Below are positions 1 to 12,494 of a stretch of DNA of 64,000 bases, in pieces (position 1 is the first letter of the stretch; each line of letters begins with the position of its first letter). Location: contig NC_092192.1 in NCBI RefSeq assembly GCF_043641665.1, positions 24,315,907 through 24,379,906 of the forward strand, read 5' to 3'. The notes beneath the pieces are model-generated. The model was not told the origin of the DNA, ran no database searches, and saw only the letters and a list, made by a program, of their open reading frames with translations. Source of the DNA: Enoplosus armatus. Lineage: Eukaryota; Chordata; Actinopteri; Centrarchiformes; Enoplosidae. The translations under genes were made by a program, and so were the position numbers.

Positions 1-149
1 CACCTCAGGTACCTCATGTATGTTATGTATGCTAGAAGCCTAGAGCCCACAGGAGTTAACTAAATTATACAAACACACGTTAATGAATAAAAGTAACCAT
101 TCTACTCACCAAGTAAAGCACGTACCATATATCAAGGCTGAGTCCATAA

Positions 150-251
150 GTTACTGTAGTGGTTCGGGTCCGAGTCCGGTCTGTGCTCTTTGCTGCAATG
201 TCACCCCCCCCCCCCCGCCTTTCCTGTCTCTATGCTGTTCTGTCAAATAAA

Positions 252-284
<33 letters not shown>
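150..284 (+). repeat. SINE 3' portion ending in an (AT)n microsatellite
   Basis: The segment carries the same 3' body as the copies near 10260 and 56600: 'gctctttgctgcaatgtca', a C-rich run, 'cctttcctgtctctat', then 'tgtcaaataaag'. It ends in an (AT)n run at 254-284. The 5' tRNA-like head is degenerate. Confidence 0.55.
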
Positions 285-286
<2 letters not shown>

Positions 287-1884
287 CTTTATAAAATCTA
301 ACCATTAGCCAGCTGATTGTTTAGCTATAAATATGAGTGTGTTCATAACAAAAACAACATAAGAGTACCGTTAAAGTACCAGATCGATAAATAGTATCAA
401 TAAGAGTAGTAGTTAAAATCTTAATGATACTCATCCCTAGTAAAGAAGGAATATTAGACTCATGATTGCCCACTTCTCTTTGGAACAGCAATAGTATGAT
501 TTTTATTTATTCATGTTGGCACAAGGCAGTGACTACTGTATGCATTTTAATCTGGGCTAATTTCACATAAAAACTGCAAATTTATACAGTAATTACTTTT
601 TTCAATTTCGTACACTGCTGCCAGGTGTGCACAGACATGCTTGGAGCTGTCCACTTGTGATTGGATCACTCAGGACGCATGTTGATACCTGAGTCTGAAC
701 AGAACTATTTTCCTCTATTAATGATGAGTAATAGATGTTCTGGCATTACAAAGGGCCTATCTTACCAGACTGAACGTGGTTCATCCAGTTTGGTGCAGCA
801 CCATTTCCTTTTAAAGTTTTTGCGACGTTTGCTTTAATTTGTGGGTTTGGGGGTTATACCATGGAGCTAATTTTCTTCTTTTTTAGAGGGGCAATAGAGT
901 TGAGTATCATTTGCAATGAGCCTGCAGCACTATCAACAAGATGGTCAATTTGGGAGGGATGAAAGTTAGCATAGGAGTCCTCTGTTGAGACATGGCGTTA
1001 AATAACGATGGAATCACTTAAATTTAATTGTAGATATGCCTGTATTGTAGATGTTGCTAGCTAACTTTCTGAAAGCTAAATTGTTTAGAGCAGCAAATGT
1101 AATGGCTTTCATGAAGTGCCTATGCAGTAGGTTGAAATATTATTCTACAATATGCCAGCAGTCAGCATCAGGGAAAACATGAACAGATAATTAAAAAGTT
1201 TTAGATTTCAACTTCAAATAGTTTGCGATCACTGCGATCAGTTTTCAATGATGTGCTACAGTCACCTGGGGTTTTATTATTTTCCATGCACAGTACATCT
1301 ATAGAGAACGCACACAACAAGCAAGGCCAACTATTTTAACATTCTTGTACAATAATACAAAGAAGTAAACATTACAAACAGCTTTTTCAATCACAACCTT
1401 ACTACTAAGTCAAACAACAATGAACCAATGTGCACTGGTATGAGAAACCAGTTAAAGAAGAAAATTTCAAATTATATATCCACTCTGCAGGGAAGTTGGG
1501 AAAAAATGTCAGTGATGACAAATAATCAATGACAGAGTATAGTAAAGATGGCAGCCAGAGTCCTGTGAGAGTTGTATAGGATGGGTCAAGTCATTAAAGA
1601 AGCCCTCAAGAGGATGATGAATGTACAAAAAGAGAGAAAAAGGCAGGGGGAACGAAACGCATTTACATTCAGACATGGTTGATGTGACACTCAGCACAGG
1701 TTGGATCAAAGAAACATGCGAGTGCCAAATACAAAGGAGTTTGCTGCTGAGGCAATAATGTATTTAGTACAATATTAGGTAAACATCTTACGCTGCTTTC
1801 ACCCTCTCTGTTTTCTATTATTAGGTTTTACTTTCATGTTTTTAAAATGTAAACGTGTGTGTGTGAGTGCATGAGTGACAACAT

Positions 1885-2090
1885 GAGGGCGGCATAGTAG
1901 TGCAGTGGTTAGCACTGTCACACGGGAGGTAGAGCAGGATAGAACGGGTTGGGTTTGGGGGGTCGACCCCCCCCCCGCTGAACCTTGCATGGCAGCTTGG
2001 TCGCCATGGGTGTGTGAATGGGTGAATGAGACCAGATCTGGCTGAAAAGTCATCTGGTGACTACAGAAGTGACTTTTGATGTATTCTTTC
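1885..2090 (+). repeat. SINE-like dispersed repeat, internally deleted copy
   Basis: It starts with 'gggcggcatagtagtgcagtg' type sequence and continues with 'ggttagcactgtc' and 'gtgtgtgaatgggtgaatgag', the same blocks as the fuller copy at 23863-24128. The middle part ('aagtgtctttgagcaagacac') is missing. The family is common in fish; its exact class is not certain. Confidence 0.6.
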
Positions 2091-2641
2091 ATGTGAAGTT
2101 AGGGGAATAAATCCATTAACATTTATAATAACCAAACAATCAGCAGCAGAACTGGCCTTTGATGTTTCATGTGCATGAGCAGGAGGCCACATAAACCGTG
2201 TGAATATGAAAGCTATAACATATCAAATAAAGACTAAATATTACAACACAGTGAGGTAGTCCAGATGTCCCTCTCCCCAGCAGTGTTTTCCAGTTGTGTT
2301 GGATATTCATATTAACCGTTGCCAAAGTAATGCCAAATAATGGGAGCCAAAAGCTCAGGCTTCAGACTGCTCTGAACGCTCTGTTTCCATCTCCATTTCT
2401 GTCATTTCTGACGTCAGACAGGACTTGAATTTCCTCATATAGTCATTTCCTCTGGGCACAGCAGTGACAGCACGCCCACGAAGAAGAAGAAAAAATACAT
2501 AAAAGCACGCCCACGAAGTAGAGGGACGCGCTCATCCACCCGCTCAGTTATTTGGCTGCTCTGCTCAGGACTGCTCTTTAGGAAAGTATGTAGGTAGCAG
2601 GTAGTTTCTTGATGGACAGATGGCTTTACTTGTTGATAAAG

Positions 2642-2761
2642 TAATCGTTAACTATTGCTAACTGTAACTTCCATTTGCTAGTTAGCTGTGCATCTAGCAC
2701 AGCTAATCGTTAACTATTGCTAACTGTAACTTCCATTTGCTAGTTAGCTGTGCATCTAGCA
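2642..2761 (+). repeat. 62 bp tandem duplication
   Basis: Two head-to-tail copies (2642-2698 and 2704-2761) of a segment beginning 'taatcgttaactattgctaa' are identical by eye over about 57 bp, with a period of 62 bp. Confidence 0.9.
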
Positions 2762-2771
2762 ATCCTCTTAT

Positions 2772-2772
<1 letters not shown>

Positions 2773-2827
<55 letters not shown>
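2773..2827. repeat. (AT)n microsatellite
   Basis: An uninterrupted AT dinucleotide run of about 55 bp, directly after the 62 bp duplication. Confidence 0.95.
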
Positions 2828-2829
<2 letters not shown>

Positions 2830-3329
2830 TGTCCATTAGGAAACTCCATAAATCACATCAGAGGGGAAAACCAAAAAACATTTCCTCCATAAAATGATGG
2901 AGTTTCACCAAAATCTGTGAATAAAGGTGTGTTTTTATACAGTAATCAGTGAGGCCCAGTCCCCAGAAACACCTATCTAGCATCTATCGTTTTTCCAGCT
3001 TACTTCTTGTCTCATTTGTGGTCTGATAAACAGTAAGTTCATCACATTCAGTGCCCCATATCGCTATTTTCCAAGCTAAGTTACTGTTGCTGTCATATGC
3101 CGGCTCAAGTATAAAGTGGTGCTGTTCTCAGAGCACACAGGCTTCTCCCTGCCCCTCGTGGGCTGCAGGGAGCTGGCCAATCAGAAGAAAGTGGGCTTTT
3201 AGGGAGGCAGGCCTTAAAGAGACAGGAGCTTAAACGGCTTGCGTCAGACAGAGGGTGAACTGAGGGGCTGCATGAAGGGCCAGAATAAGATGAATTCGGA
3301 TTTATTTGAACTGTGAATCATGCAAAGAC

Positions 3330-5490
3330 TTAGACTTAGACTTTATTCATCCCACAGCGGGGAAATTTACAAGTCACAGCAGCAAAGACAGAAAGGTGCA
3401 GAAACACACAGCAGACAAGCACTGTGTCAATAAAAAAACAGAAGTATTTTAAAAAAAATAATATACATATAATAAATACAAATATAAAAAATATGGGATT
3501 AAAAAATAGATATACACTACTCACAAAAAGTTAGGGATATTCAGCTTTCACATGAAGTCGATTCACATTGAGCAGAAATGAGGAATGAGATGAAGAAATT
3601 ACCATTGCATGCTTCTACTTAAATGCCCTACCTTCATGATATAATATCACTGTAGCACGAACTTTTTACATTTTCCATAAATTTCACCCGAAAGTCGAAT
3701 ATCCCTCACTTTTTGTGAGTAGTGTTTATACGGGGAATATGAATATGTACAGATGTGCAGATTTATGTACAGAATTATGCAGTGCTGTTAAACAGTCTTA
3801 TAGCAGTCGGAATGAACGACCTGCGGTAGTGCTCCTTCTTACACCATGGGTGTAACAGTCTGCTGCTGAAGGAGCTGCTCAGGGCCTCCATAGTCTCGTG
3901 CAGGGGGTGAGAGGTGTTGTCCATGATGGATGTCAGCTTGGCTAACATCCTCCTATCCCCTACCTCCTCAATGGAGTCCAGCGCACAGTCCAGAACAGAG
4001 CCGGCTCGCCTAATCAGTCTGTTGAGCCTCCTCCTATCCCTGTCTGTGCTCCCCCTGGAGCAGTTTCCTGCACACATTGAAGGACCTCAGCCTCCTCAGC
4101 AGGTGGAGGCGGCTTTGGCCCTTCTTGTACAGGGCCTGAGTGTGGTCAGACCAGTCCAGTTTATTGTTCAGGAGAACACCCAGGAATTTGTAGTTCTCCA
4201 CCACCTCAATGGCCAAACCCTGGATGTTCACCGGTGTGGTGCTGGATGACTTCCTCCTGAAATCGATCATCTCCTTCGTCTTGCTGGCGTTGATGTGAAG
4301 CTGATTGAGCTCACACCAGCTGACAAAGTCGCTGATGACCTCCCTGTATTCCAGGTCGTTCCCCTCAGACACACATCCAACGATGGCAGTGTTGTCAGAG
4401 AACTTCTGGATGTGACAATTGACAGTGTTGTGTCTGAAGTCCGAGGTGTAGAAGGTGAAGAGGAATGGAGAGAGAACCGTACCCTGGGGGGCCCCCGTGC
4501 TGCAGACCACCACATCACACACACAGTCCCGGAGCCTCACATACTGTGGTCTGTTGGTGAGGTAGTCGATTGTCCATGAAGCCAGGTGACGGTCAACTCC
4601 CGCTCCTTCCAACTTCACCCTCAGCAGTACTGGCTGGATGGTGTTGAAGGCACTGGAGAAGTCAAAGAACATGATCCTCACAGTGCTTCCAGGTGGGAAA
4701 GGGATCTGTGTAGTAGCTAGATCTACCTACTACACAGCGTCATCTACCCCGATTCCGGGACGGTAAGCAAACTGGAGGGGGTCCAGCGATGTGCTCACCA
4801 GGGGTCGCAGGTGTTTGAGGATGATCCTCTCCATGGTCTTCATAAGGTGAGAGGTCAGGGCAACAGGCCTGTAGTGGTTGAGTTCCCTGGGGTGCACCGT
4901 TTTGGGTACCGGGACCACGCAGGAAGTCTTCCACAGGGCCAGGACTTTCTCCAGACTGAGGCTCATGTTGAACATGTGCATGACCACCCCACATAGCTGG
5001 TCTGCACAGTCCTTGACCAGTCTGGGGCTGATTCCGTCCGGCCCCGAGGCCTTCCTTGATGAATCTCAGCTCCCTTCTCACCTGGTCCGCTGTTAAGGAG
5101 AGGGGGGTGACAGGAGGGGTGGGGTGGTGGGAGTTGTGGACTGGTGACGATCTGGTGTTGATAAGGAAGGGGACAAGCAGGGGGGTGGAGTGGAGGGCAG
5201 CTTGTGGAGGTGTGAAGAGGGGGCAGGATAGGTGGGGGAGGGAGACTGGGCAAAATCGAATCTGTTGAAAAACAGGTTTAGTTTGTTAGTCCAATCCCTG
5301 TCTCCACTGTCCTGGTGTGTCCCCTTACCTTTTCTATGTCCAGAGATCTTCTTAAGTCCTCTCCAGACATCCCTGGTGTTATTCTGCCCCAGATGTTCCT
5401 CCAGTTTCCTCCTGTAGCTCTCCTTGCCCTTCCTTATTTGTTGCCGGAGCTGCTTCTGGATGCTCCGCAGCTGCTCTTTAAAGCTTTAAA
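3330..5490 (-). mobile_element. Rex1-type LINE, 5'-truncated and inactivated (copy 1)
   Basis: Reading the minus strand from about 5480, the frames give an EN-RT linker with 'NLFFNRF', then 'PDGISPRLVKDCADQLCGV' and 'LTSHLMKTMERIILKHLRPL' (4730-5081), the RT core with 'FFDFSSAFNTI' and 'STGAPQGTVLSPFLF' (4034-4681), and the C-terminal region ending 'RLFNS' (3775-4077). The segment encoding DFSSAFNT is, from memory, the region used to define fish Rex1. The catalytic FADD box is 'FSDN', so the second catalytic aspartate is lost. A hairpin (4706-4737) introduces stops. The 3' end has the fish LINE tail with an AATAAAGT-like sequence near 3340. A MITE sits in the 3' UTR. It is a dead copy. Confidence 0.85.
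3513..3724. mobile_element. Mariner-type MITE inserted in Rex1 copy 1
   Basis: The ends form inverted repeats of about 30 bp: the left end begins 'cactactcacaaaaagttag' and the right end is its near-perfect reverse complement ending 'tttttgtgagtagtg'. The length is about 212 bp, it has no coding capacity, and the flanks are TA-like. This fits a non-autonomous Tc1/mariner element that jumped into the LINE 3' UTR. Confidence 0.8.
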
Positions 5491-5695
5491 GCTACTTTAA
5501 TAAAAATAAAGATATAGAGCTGGATATGAGCATAATAGCTCCACTTAAACGTTATCATTGGTATTATTAGGGGTTCAGGGCGTCTGAACCACATTGGACC
5601 AGGGCCACATTAAAAGATTTCAACTTTGAACAGTCTATTTTGGCTTGAACCCCAAGTACATGTCAGAGAGAAAAGATTAACCACCCAGTGGTTGT

Positions 5696-5918
5696 TAACC
5701 TTTTTGAGTTGTGACCACAATGGTGTCTAGTTGGGGCTCCTTGTCATGTTTTCAGATGATGAGTTGTTAGCAATTCCACCAAAGGGACATTTCCCCTTTT
5801 CTGGTGGTTTAAATTTGATAACCGTTTGTGGCTCCCATTAATTATCTCTCAACCCCACAGATCGTAAGATATTTGTGACCTTTAGGAGGGGGGGTGACCC
5901 CCGGGTTGTGAACCACTG
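5696..5918. mobile_element. hAT-type MITE
   Basis: The left end 'cagtggttgttaaccttttt' and the right end '..gggttgtgaaccactg' are imperfect inverted repeats of the 'CAGTGGTTC.CAACC' type seen in vertebrate hAT elements. The interior is noncoding. No clear 8 bp target duplication is visible. Confidence 0.55.
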
Positions 5919-6959
5919 GACTAATCGGCTAACTGTATATAAAATAGTTAAAATTAGCACTGCCATAATAAGCCACAACAGCAAAAAGCTGCTTACACAT
6001 AAATGCATCAGTGTTAATCTAATAATATCATATATAACAAGAGAAGGCAATTTCTGAAGAAATTGTGGCGTGAATACTGAATGTTTAAAAGCTGATGCTA
6101 AACAGGATTGCTGGCTTAAAAAGTTGAAAAGTACCAATGATGAAATGTGGAATATTTGAAGGATTGTTGAAAAGCTGACGTTAAAGTGGATTGCTGGCTT
6201 TAATTTTTATGACGTAGCAGCTGAATGACAAAATAGTTGGAAATGTGGGAGAGGGTCTAAATACAATGAATAGGATTTAAATGTTGAACAAACCTCATAT
6301 TGCATGAACAATGTGGAGCAGTTGAATGCTAAAAGTATGAATGAGTAGATATAATTTGAAAAATGCTTGACAAAGTTAAAAAGTTAAGTGATACCCAGAT
6401 CTTTATAGAAAGAGTTGGAAAGGCATGAGAGACGCAAAATATAGCTGCAAGCTGAGCTAGCTTACGTTGCTATATTGATGGCTATTGAGCTAAACAGCAT
6501 TTCTGGCTTAAGTTTGCATCATGAGGTAGCTGAAGGACTATGAAGACTTGGAAAGATGAGAAAGGGTCTAATTAGTATGAATAGGATCTAAGAATAAACA
6601 TCATATTGCATTAAAAGATGTGGAACATTTTAAGGTTTGAATGGAGTGTCTATCTGAAAGTAAGAATTATAGAGCCAATTCAAGGCCAATAGTTTTGATA
6701 ATTTGAAAAAAGAAATTATAATTGCTAATAACTAAAATTTGAAAGTTAAGTTTTGATCTTGAACTTCAATTCTGGAATTCCTTTGAATAAATATTTTATA
6801 TTTTTCATTTTCCTATTCCTATTTGAGGTCTTGTTTTTTTTTATACAATTACAAATTTTTTAAACAAAGTTTATTAAGTCTTTTGCTACATATTTGAAAA
6901 TAATTGTTTACAAACACAAATCCATTTTTCATGAAACAGAAAAGTGAGTTTGGAGCTAC

Positions 6960-7000
6960 CTTGAACAACAACAACAACAACAATAATAATAATAATAATC
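6960..7000. repeat. (CAA)n/(TAA)n microsatellite
   Basis: A run of about seven CAA units passes into about five AAT units. Confidence 0.9.
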
Positions 7001-8310
7001 AAAGAACAAGAATATTAGTCAAAGAACACACAAACAAATGAATTGTAAGCTAGAAGTTACATACAGTAGCATGCATCAGGAATGTCTCCAGTTAGTTGAA
7101 ATGTGCATAAAGGAAGAACTGTGTTGAACTGGTGCTTTCCGTCTTTCTTCTCAGTGCTCAGGAGGTGCCATATGCATGTTCACTTTGATTTAGGCTTGCC
7201 CCAGATCTGCTATCTAATGAGCTGAGAGCTCAATCAATAATTCACTCAAATTTGAATAAAATCCAGGCTGATCAGATCCACTTTCATACAAGAGCGTAAT
7301 CAAGGTCTTTGAGCAGCCTTGTCGCTGCTCCTACCATTAGCTTTCTCCTGCTTTTTAGCTCATTTCTCAAAGTTTTATTTGGAGTAATCATTCACGTGAG
7401 GTATTTATTTGCAGAGTAGTCACAGATTTTGTGAAGTTAAGAGATCTCAACAGGGGATCTAAGATGATAAAAATATTGTGTTGGATAGATAGATGAATAG
7501 TTATAGTTTTTTTCTTTAAGCAAAACATCTGCCACAGTTGAAAAACATTTCTGGTCCTCTTGAGAAATTTCAAGTGTGATTTAAATCGTTCACTCCTTGC
7601 AATAGAGTCAAACTGGAACTATTGCTCATTGCTGCATTCAAGTGATATTCTGAAGTATGTGAAAATGATCTCCAAATACAGCTTTCAGTTACAGCTACAG
7701 TTCACTTGTACCTTCAGGTCAGGCAAGTATCAGAGACTCTATTAGAGGTCTTTTTGCCATTTTTGAATACTTTATGTACCACACTAAAAATGTTCACCAT
7801 GTCAGTGCAACACAGGTTGCAAACATAACATGTGAAAGGTAAAATTAGGAAAATTGAGATATCAAGCAATATATAACTACTTACAACAAAAAGCAGGCGT
7901 AGCCATAGGCGTTTTTTTCTTCTTAGCTATGCCGCTTTTCAAAACAGTTTATGTAAACAATAACACAGACAGCTACATATCGGGCCTTTCATTCCCACAG
8001 TGCACTCCCACTTCCGCTTCTCTGTTCAGTTGGCCCCCAAAAATGTTCAGCCTGTAGAGCAGTCTGCAGATTCAGGCATTTTTTTTGTTTCATCATGTGA
8101 CAAAAAATGGCAAAAATACCATTGTAGGTTAAAGTGATCTGTCACTTGTAGCATAATTTAAGGCCTGAAGGTACAACAATTATCAAAATTGGGCACCAGA
8201 CATTACAATTAAGTCTGTCATCAATAACTCAGGGATGCAGTTTAGGCCTAACTTCTGTGTAACCCACGCTACAAAATACATTAAGCATGTAAAGGCAATT
8301 CTAAGACAGT

Positions 8311-8312
<2 letters not shown>

Positions 8313-8350
<38 letters not shown>
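8313..8350. repeat. (GT)n microsatellite
   Basis: A pure GT run of about 38 bp. Confidence 0.95.
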
Positions 8351-8352
<2 letters not shown>

Positions 8353-9863
8353 GGGGGAATTCAGTTTCAAATTATTGTAGTAAAGAGGAGAGGAAGATTA
8401 TTCTTCTTCGGCAGTTGAGAGATTTTAAAGACGGCAGGTTCCAGTATTAGACACCACGAGAGTGTCACCAATTCAGTAAGAAGCTCCCATAATATGAATT
8501 TCCAGGTAATTCCAGTTCCAGTCAAACATTACAGGAGCCAAAGGTAAAAAAGAACAACCTAATCCGCTCTTGGTGTTTTTGCTGGCAACAGTCGAGTCGT
8601 CCTAGTGTCGGAAGCAAGGGATTCAGGGATTCTTCACTCTACTAAAAGCTTGCTATGACTTGCTAAATATTCTAGCAACACAATGGATTTAAACTTCCTT
8701 GGCTTGCAGCTTACAATTGGCTCAAACACGTCAACATGGACTCAGTACTCTTTAGATATTGAGCACAAAGTGAACATTTTTATTCCACCTAAAGGATTTC
8801 AGAACAATCATGTCTTGGCACTGACCACATCATGCAAACATCTGTTGCCATAGCACATGGCACAGTTGATAAATGAGAAAATAAAGAAGTTGTTCTCTTC
8901 TTACAACAAACTCTTTGCTGTAAATTATTATTGGCTAAAGTGCTAATTAGCTTAAATAGAGCTTTAGGCCTCATGCACACTTGCAGCTCATTAAAGATAC
9001 CCTTAAACTATCAAATCCACATCTTGAGAGAATGCAGAAATGCTGCGACCAACTAGTTGGAAACATTTTGAAGCTTTATGTACATACAATGCGCAGTTAT
9101 GTAAATGTTTTGTTCTCTTTGACCTCACAGGCCAAATGCTAGATTCGGTTGAAAGGTCCTTTCCTGTTGGTGTGGCACATGCAGTGAATTATTTTTGTGT
9201 TATGTTTTATTATTTTTGCCAAGGAGGGTATGGTTTTAGTCCTGTATGTGTGTTTGAGATATCCTGCTAACAGACAAACACTGCTAACATATTTCAAGGG
9301 AATTTGGGGCAAGGTTACACCACAGACCAATGGTGCCATTTGTGAAGTAATTTATAGTTTGGCTCATAACATCTAAAGACATTGAAGCAAAGCGTCTCCT
9401 GGACTCAGTGGTTCTAAACCTGTCTGTCTGTATGTTTAGACCCATGTCTAAGTTTTTTTAGTAGTCACTACAAATCTATGACGCAGAAATATTTGGATGA
9501 GCAAGAATAAGTTATTAACAAACATCCACTGTGAGTTCTGCATAAATGTGAATATTTCCAGACAGGATTTAGATTAAAATCATGACCACCATCAGCCAAT
9601 AAGCATGTCTATGACTTTGTATTCAGATGCATAGTAGAAATGTAAACATTTTCTATCAGTATTTTTGAGAAATGTGCGTCCTTGGCAGAGGTATGTGTCC
9701 TTTGTAATTTAGTCTTTGTCCTGCCAACCCTGATGAAGGTCTTACGTATTATATTTGAGTCTGATTAATTTCTTGGTGTTAGTTGTACAACATTTATGCT
9801 GTATTTCATGAGAACAAAATCATTAAGTAGACCAGGATCTAACATCTAACTGTACCTTCACAG

Positions 9864-10021
9864 TTCCTCCTGATGACCCGATGATAGTGGGGACTCCAGT
9901 GGTGAGTTTACGGGCCGGTGACCACCTCAACCTCACATGTCACGCAGACAACGCCAAACCTGCTGCGTCCATCATCTGGATTCGCAACGGTCTAGTCTTG
10001 AGTGGAGCCATGTACTCAAAG
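9864..10021 (+). CDS. kirrel3l: Kirrel-like adhesion protein, exon encoding first half of Ig2
   Basis: Kirrel (Neph) proteins are single-pass cell-surface adhesion molecules with five Ig domains. They bind each other and nephrin, act in neuronal wiring, muscle fusion and kidney slit diaphragms, and signal through a cytoplasmic tail. This exon follows a 'ttcacag' acceptor and starts by completing a Val codon (entry phase 1). It encodes '[20 protein letters not shown]', then '[13 protein letters not shown]' with the B-strand cysteine and an N-glycosylation sequon (NLT), then 'IIWIRNG' with the core tryptophan. It ends on a whole Lys codon before 'gtatgc'. The 'PPDDP.I.G.P..SL.AG' opening of Ig2 is closest to KIRREL3-type sequences. 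The kirrel3-like name is a recognition by eye; kirrel3a or another paralogue cannot be excluded. Confidence 0.88.
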
Positions 10022-10257
10022 GTATGCCATTAGACCAGCCCTCTCTGCTGAGTACTGCGTGGTACCGCCAGTATTAGGTCACTTTACTTTTACTTGCCAG
10101 TGGGTGTTCTAATTCCCTGGTAACGATGCAGATTTAAGATCAGTTTTAAATTCCAAATGCTGCTGAGTTTAGGTTAACTCAGCAGCATTTGAATGATCTC
10201 TTCATCTACAAAACTAATGTTCACAATGCTTTCTGTTCAAATGTTAGAATAGTGACA

Positions 10258-10388
10258 GAATGGGGCACCCCGGTAGCTCACCCAGTAGTGGCCCGGGTTC
10301 GATTCCGGCCTGGGCTCTTTTCTGCATGTCATCCCCTCTCTCTCTCCCACCCTTGCTGTCTCTATCTAACAAAGGCAAAATGGAGAGA
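10258..10388 (+). repeat. tRNA-derived SINE
   Basis: A tRNA-like head with 'gtagctcacccagtag' (A-box side) and a B box 'gggttcgattcc' is followed by the body 'ctgcatgtcatcccctctct', 'tgctgtctctatct' and an 'aaaggcaaaa' tail. Related copies lie at 150 and 56600. The arms do not form a complete cloverleaf, so this is not a tRNA gene. Confidence 0.75.
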
Positions 10389-10950
10389 ACAGTGACAAAA
10401 TGATCAACAGGTGATGTGCTGGAGGAGTTATGCCCAACCTTAGATCAGCCAGGTGACTTGGTTTGCTCTGGATTTGGGTCAAATTGAAGAGCCAGTTTGC
10501 CAGTTTTATTTTTTTTTATACTACAAAATGCTACAAAAATGTAGCTTTGAAGTGAGCCAACACTGAAGATTTGCTTCCACCAAAAAACACCTTAAGTCGT
10601 CAGTATGGGAGCATTTTTGATACACAAAGACTGACCAGGGGATCGTTCAAGAAGACGGATATTCAATCTGCAAAAGTTGCAGAAAACAAGTTGGGTCCAA
10701 CACCTCGAATTCACTGCAACTTACTTCGAGATCACCATCCAGCTACATATTCTCAAGTGAAGGTAATACATACTAAGTCACAACTAAGTTAAAAAAGAAT
10801 GAATTTAGTGGCAAGTTACTTAATGAAACAGGTAGGGAATTAAATATAAACATGTCACAAACAATCAACGAAGTAGTGGTGAGTTAAGAGTTGAGCTTCC
10901 AGTGCAACGTAAACCAACGACAACAAAGCAGGAGAAGGAGGCGGTGTTGA

Positions 10951-11203
10951 GCCGCATTTTGTAATAACGGTGCATTTTGTAATAAACGTCCAAAATGTAA
11001 TAACTTTGTTATTTCATTTTGTAATAAAGCCGCATTTTGTAATAAACTGCCGCATTTCGTAATAAACTGCCCCAACGCATTATGTAATAAATTTTGCCGC
11101 ATTACGTAATAAGTTATTACATTTTGAGAAGATTATTACAAAATGCACTTGCAACTTTTTTATTTGCTGGGAAATATAATAACATGGTGCATTACGTAAT
11201 AAT
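10951..11203 (+). repeat. Left terminal inverted repeat of the OTU element
   Basis: Several 14-16 bp units of the type 'gcattttgtaataa' are strung together. The arm is the reverse complement of 13386-13639, with small differences such as 'cattatgtaat' and 'cattacgtaat' variants. Confidence 0.85.
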
Positions 11204-11546
11204 ACCTATTATTGTTGTTCGTTAAACAATGAATTTAGACAAGAGTGACTTTTATTGATTTTTATGCTATTTCCCTTAGAGCTATGTAGCCTAATAAATC
11301 TATGTATGACAGAATACTCCAAATATAACGTTAGTTGCCTATTTGAAGTTTGGAATTATATAGGCCAATAACTTGTGGCCAAATTCAAAGCTCTTTACAC
11401 CGTCTGTCACCCATCCCGGGGAGGGGGGGGGGGTGTAATCTGATTGGCTGCTGCACCGTTCAGTTCTACAAAGATCATGCGCTGCTTGCATGCTTAATTG
11501 AGACAGCCAACGGAGTTCAACATGATGCCAGCACTGTGCTAAACTG

Positions 11547-12494
11547 ATGATCAAGCGTGCATTCAAACAAAACCTATCACAACACTACAATGTTAAGGAC
11601 GCTGTTTTGGTCAGAGTGAGGGATGGTGCCCATCGAGTCTCCAAAAAGTATCACGTAAGGCGTGGTACAATTGTGAAAAAAAATCGAAAGCTCTCAAAAT
11701 ACAAAGTGAGTTTCAGGGACCCAAAGACCCTCCAACAAACACAAAAATGGTTCTTCGTGTCGGATATAACTAGTGCTACCCGGCTGCAAAAAAAGACACA
11801 CTCTAAAAAACCCAAGACAGCACCATCAAAGAGAGGCCTAAACCCACTTTTGTTTCAGTACACACACACAGACAGACTAGAGGAATTTATGTCCATGGAG
11901 TTAAGCATTCGCTATGACCCTGACCCAGATGGAAATTGTCAGTTTGCAGCCATGGCTGACCAGCTATCCACACTTGGAATATTTAGATCACCAGAAACCT
12001 TAAGAGATGAAATTGTCCAAGACCTCAGGAATTATCCGTACAATGAAAATGGAACACCCTTGTTCAACTTTGTGGAGGGCAATGACTGGGATGGATACTT
12101 GGAAAGAATGGCCCAAACTGGAACATATGGTGACCACATTACATTGCAAAGAGCATCTGAAATTTTCCGGGTCCAGTTTCTTGTAATGTCCTCTCTGGGA
12201 ATCAATGCCTCAACTATTGTATCAGAGTCAAACATATATTCTCACAACAATCCAGTGCTAGTACTTGGTCATGTGGCAGAGGGGCATGGAGAACATTATC
12301 TGAGTTTGGAGGGACCAGTCACACCATTTATAGAACATGTTTTGGATGCTCAAGCAGGTCACCTCTCCAGCCTGCCTCTCCAGTCGAGTCTGACCCACCT
12401 ATCCAGTCTGATGAGCCTGAGGAGCCTGTTCCGAATGCAGCCCCTGTTCAGCCTGTCCTACCGACTGAAATGTTTCAGTCTATTATCCAAATGA
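11547..12494 (+). CDS. OTU-domain cysteine protease (N-terminal part of an OTU/F-box protein)
   Basis: OTU proteases cleave ubiquitin chains. The ATG at 11547 is the first in frame after a stop at 11523. Residues 1-80 are basic and look like a small beta-barrel ('KDAVLVRVRDG', 'GTIVKKN', 'YKVSFRDPK'), reminiscent of integrase C-terminal or SH3-like domains. Residues about 117-255 form the OTU core: the catalytic Cys131 lies in 'DPDGNCQFAAM', the helix in 'WDGYLERMAQTGTYGDHITL', and the catalytic His250 in 'GHGEHYLSLE'. After about residue 265 the frame turns into Leu/Ser-rich nonsense. The neighbouring frame (from about 12345) reads a Pro/Glu-rich linker that runs into the F-box at 12470, so a one-base indel has probably split a longer original protein of about 415 residues. 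The gene lies inside TIRs and is probably transposon cargo. Confidence 0.75.
   Translation: MIKRAFKQNLSQHYNVKDAVLVRVRDGAHRVSKKYHVRRGTIVKKNRKLSKYKVSFRDPKTLQQTQKWFFVSDITSATRLQKKTHSKKPKTAPSKRGLNPLLFQYTHTDRLEEFMSMELSIRYDPDPDGNCQFAAMADQLSTLGIFRSPETLRDEIVQDLRNYPYNENGTPLFNFVEGNDWDGYLERMAQTGTYGDHITLQRASEIFRVQFLVMSSLGINASTIVSESNIYSHNNPVLVLGHVAEGHGEHYLSLEGPVTPFIEHVLDAQAGHLSSLPLQSSLTHLSSLMSLRSLFRMQPLFSLSYRLKCFSLLSK

Larger units (their letters stand above)
1..9863. other. Upstream intron of the kirrel-like gene (partial)
   Basis: No exon is recognisable here. The first exon in the window begins at 9864 after a splice acceptor, so this stretch is read as intron. It holds SINE and microsatellite sequence near the left edge, a SINE-like repeat at 1885-2090, a Rex1-type LINE at 3330-5490 and a hAT MITE at 5696-5918. 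From 5919 to 9863 I see only AT-rich single-copy-looking sequence with short microsatellites at 6960-7000 and 8313-8350. The Ig1 exons of the gene could lie further left, outside the window. Confidence 0.6.

Noticed and set aside
1799..2092. A 97-codon minus-strand frame
   Set aside because: It is antisense to a SINE-like repeat with C/G runs; no protein motif.
10258..10388. Possible tRNA gene from the B-box match
   Set aside because: No full cloverleaf can be folded, and the 3' body matches the SINE copies at 150 and 56600.
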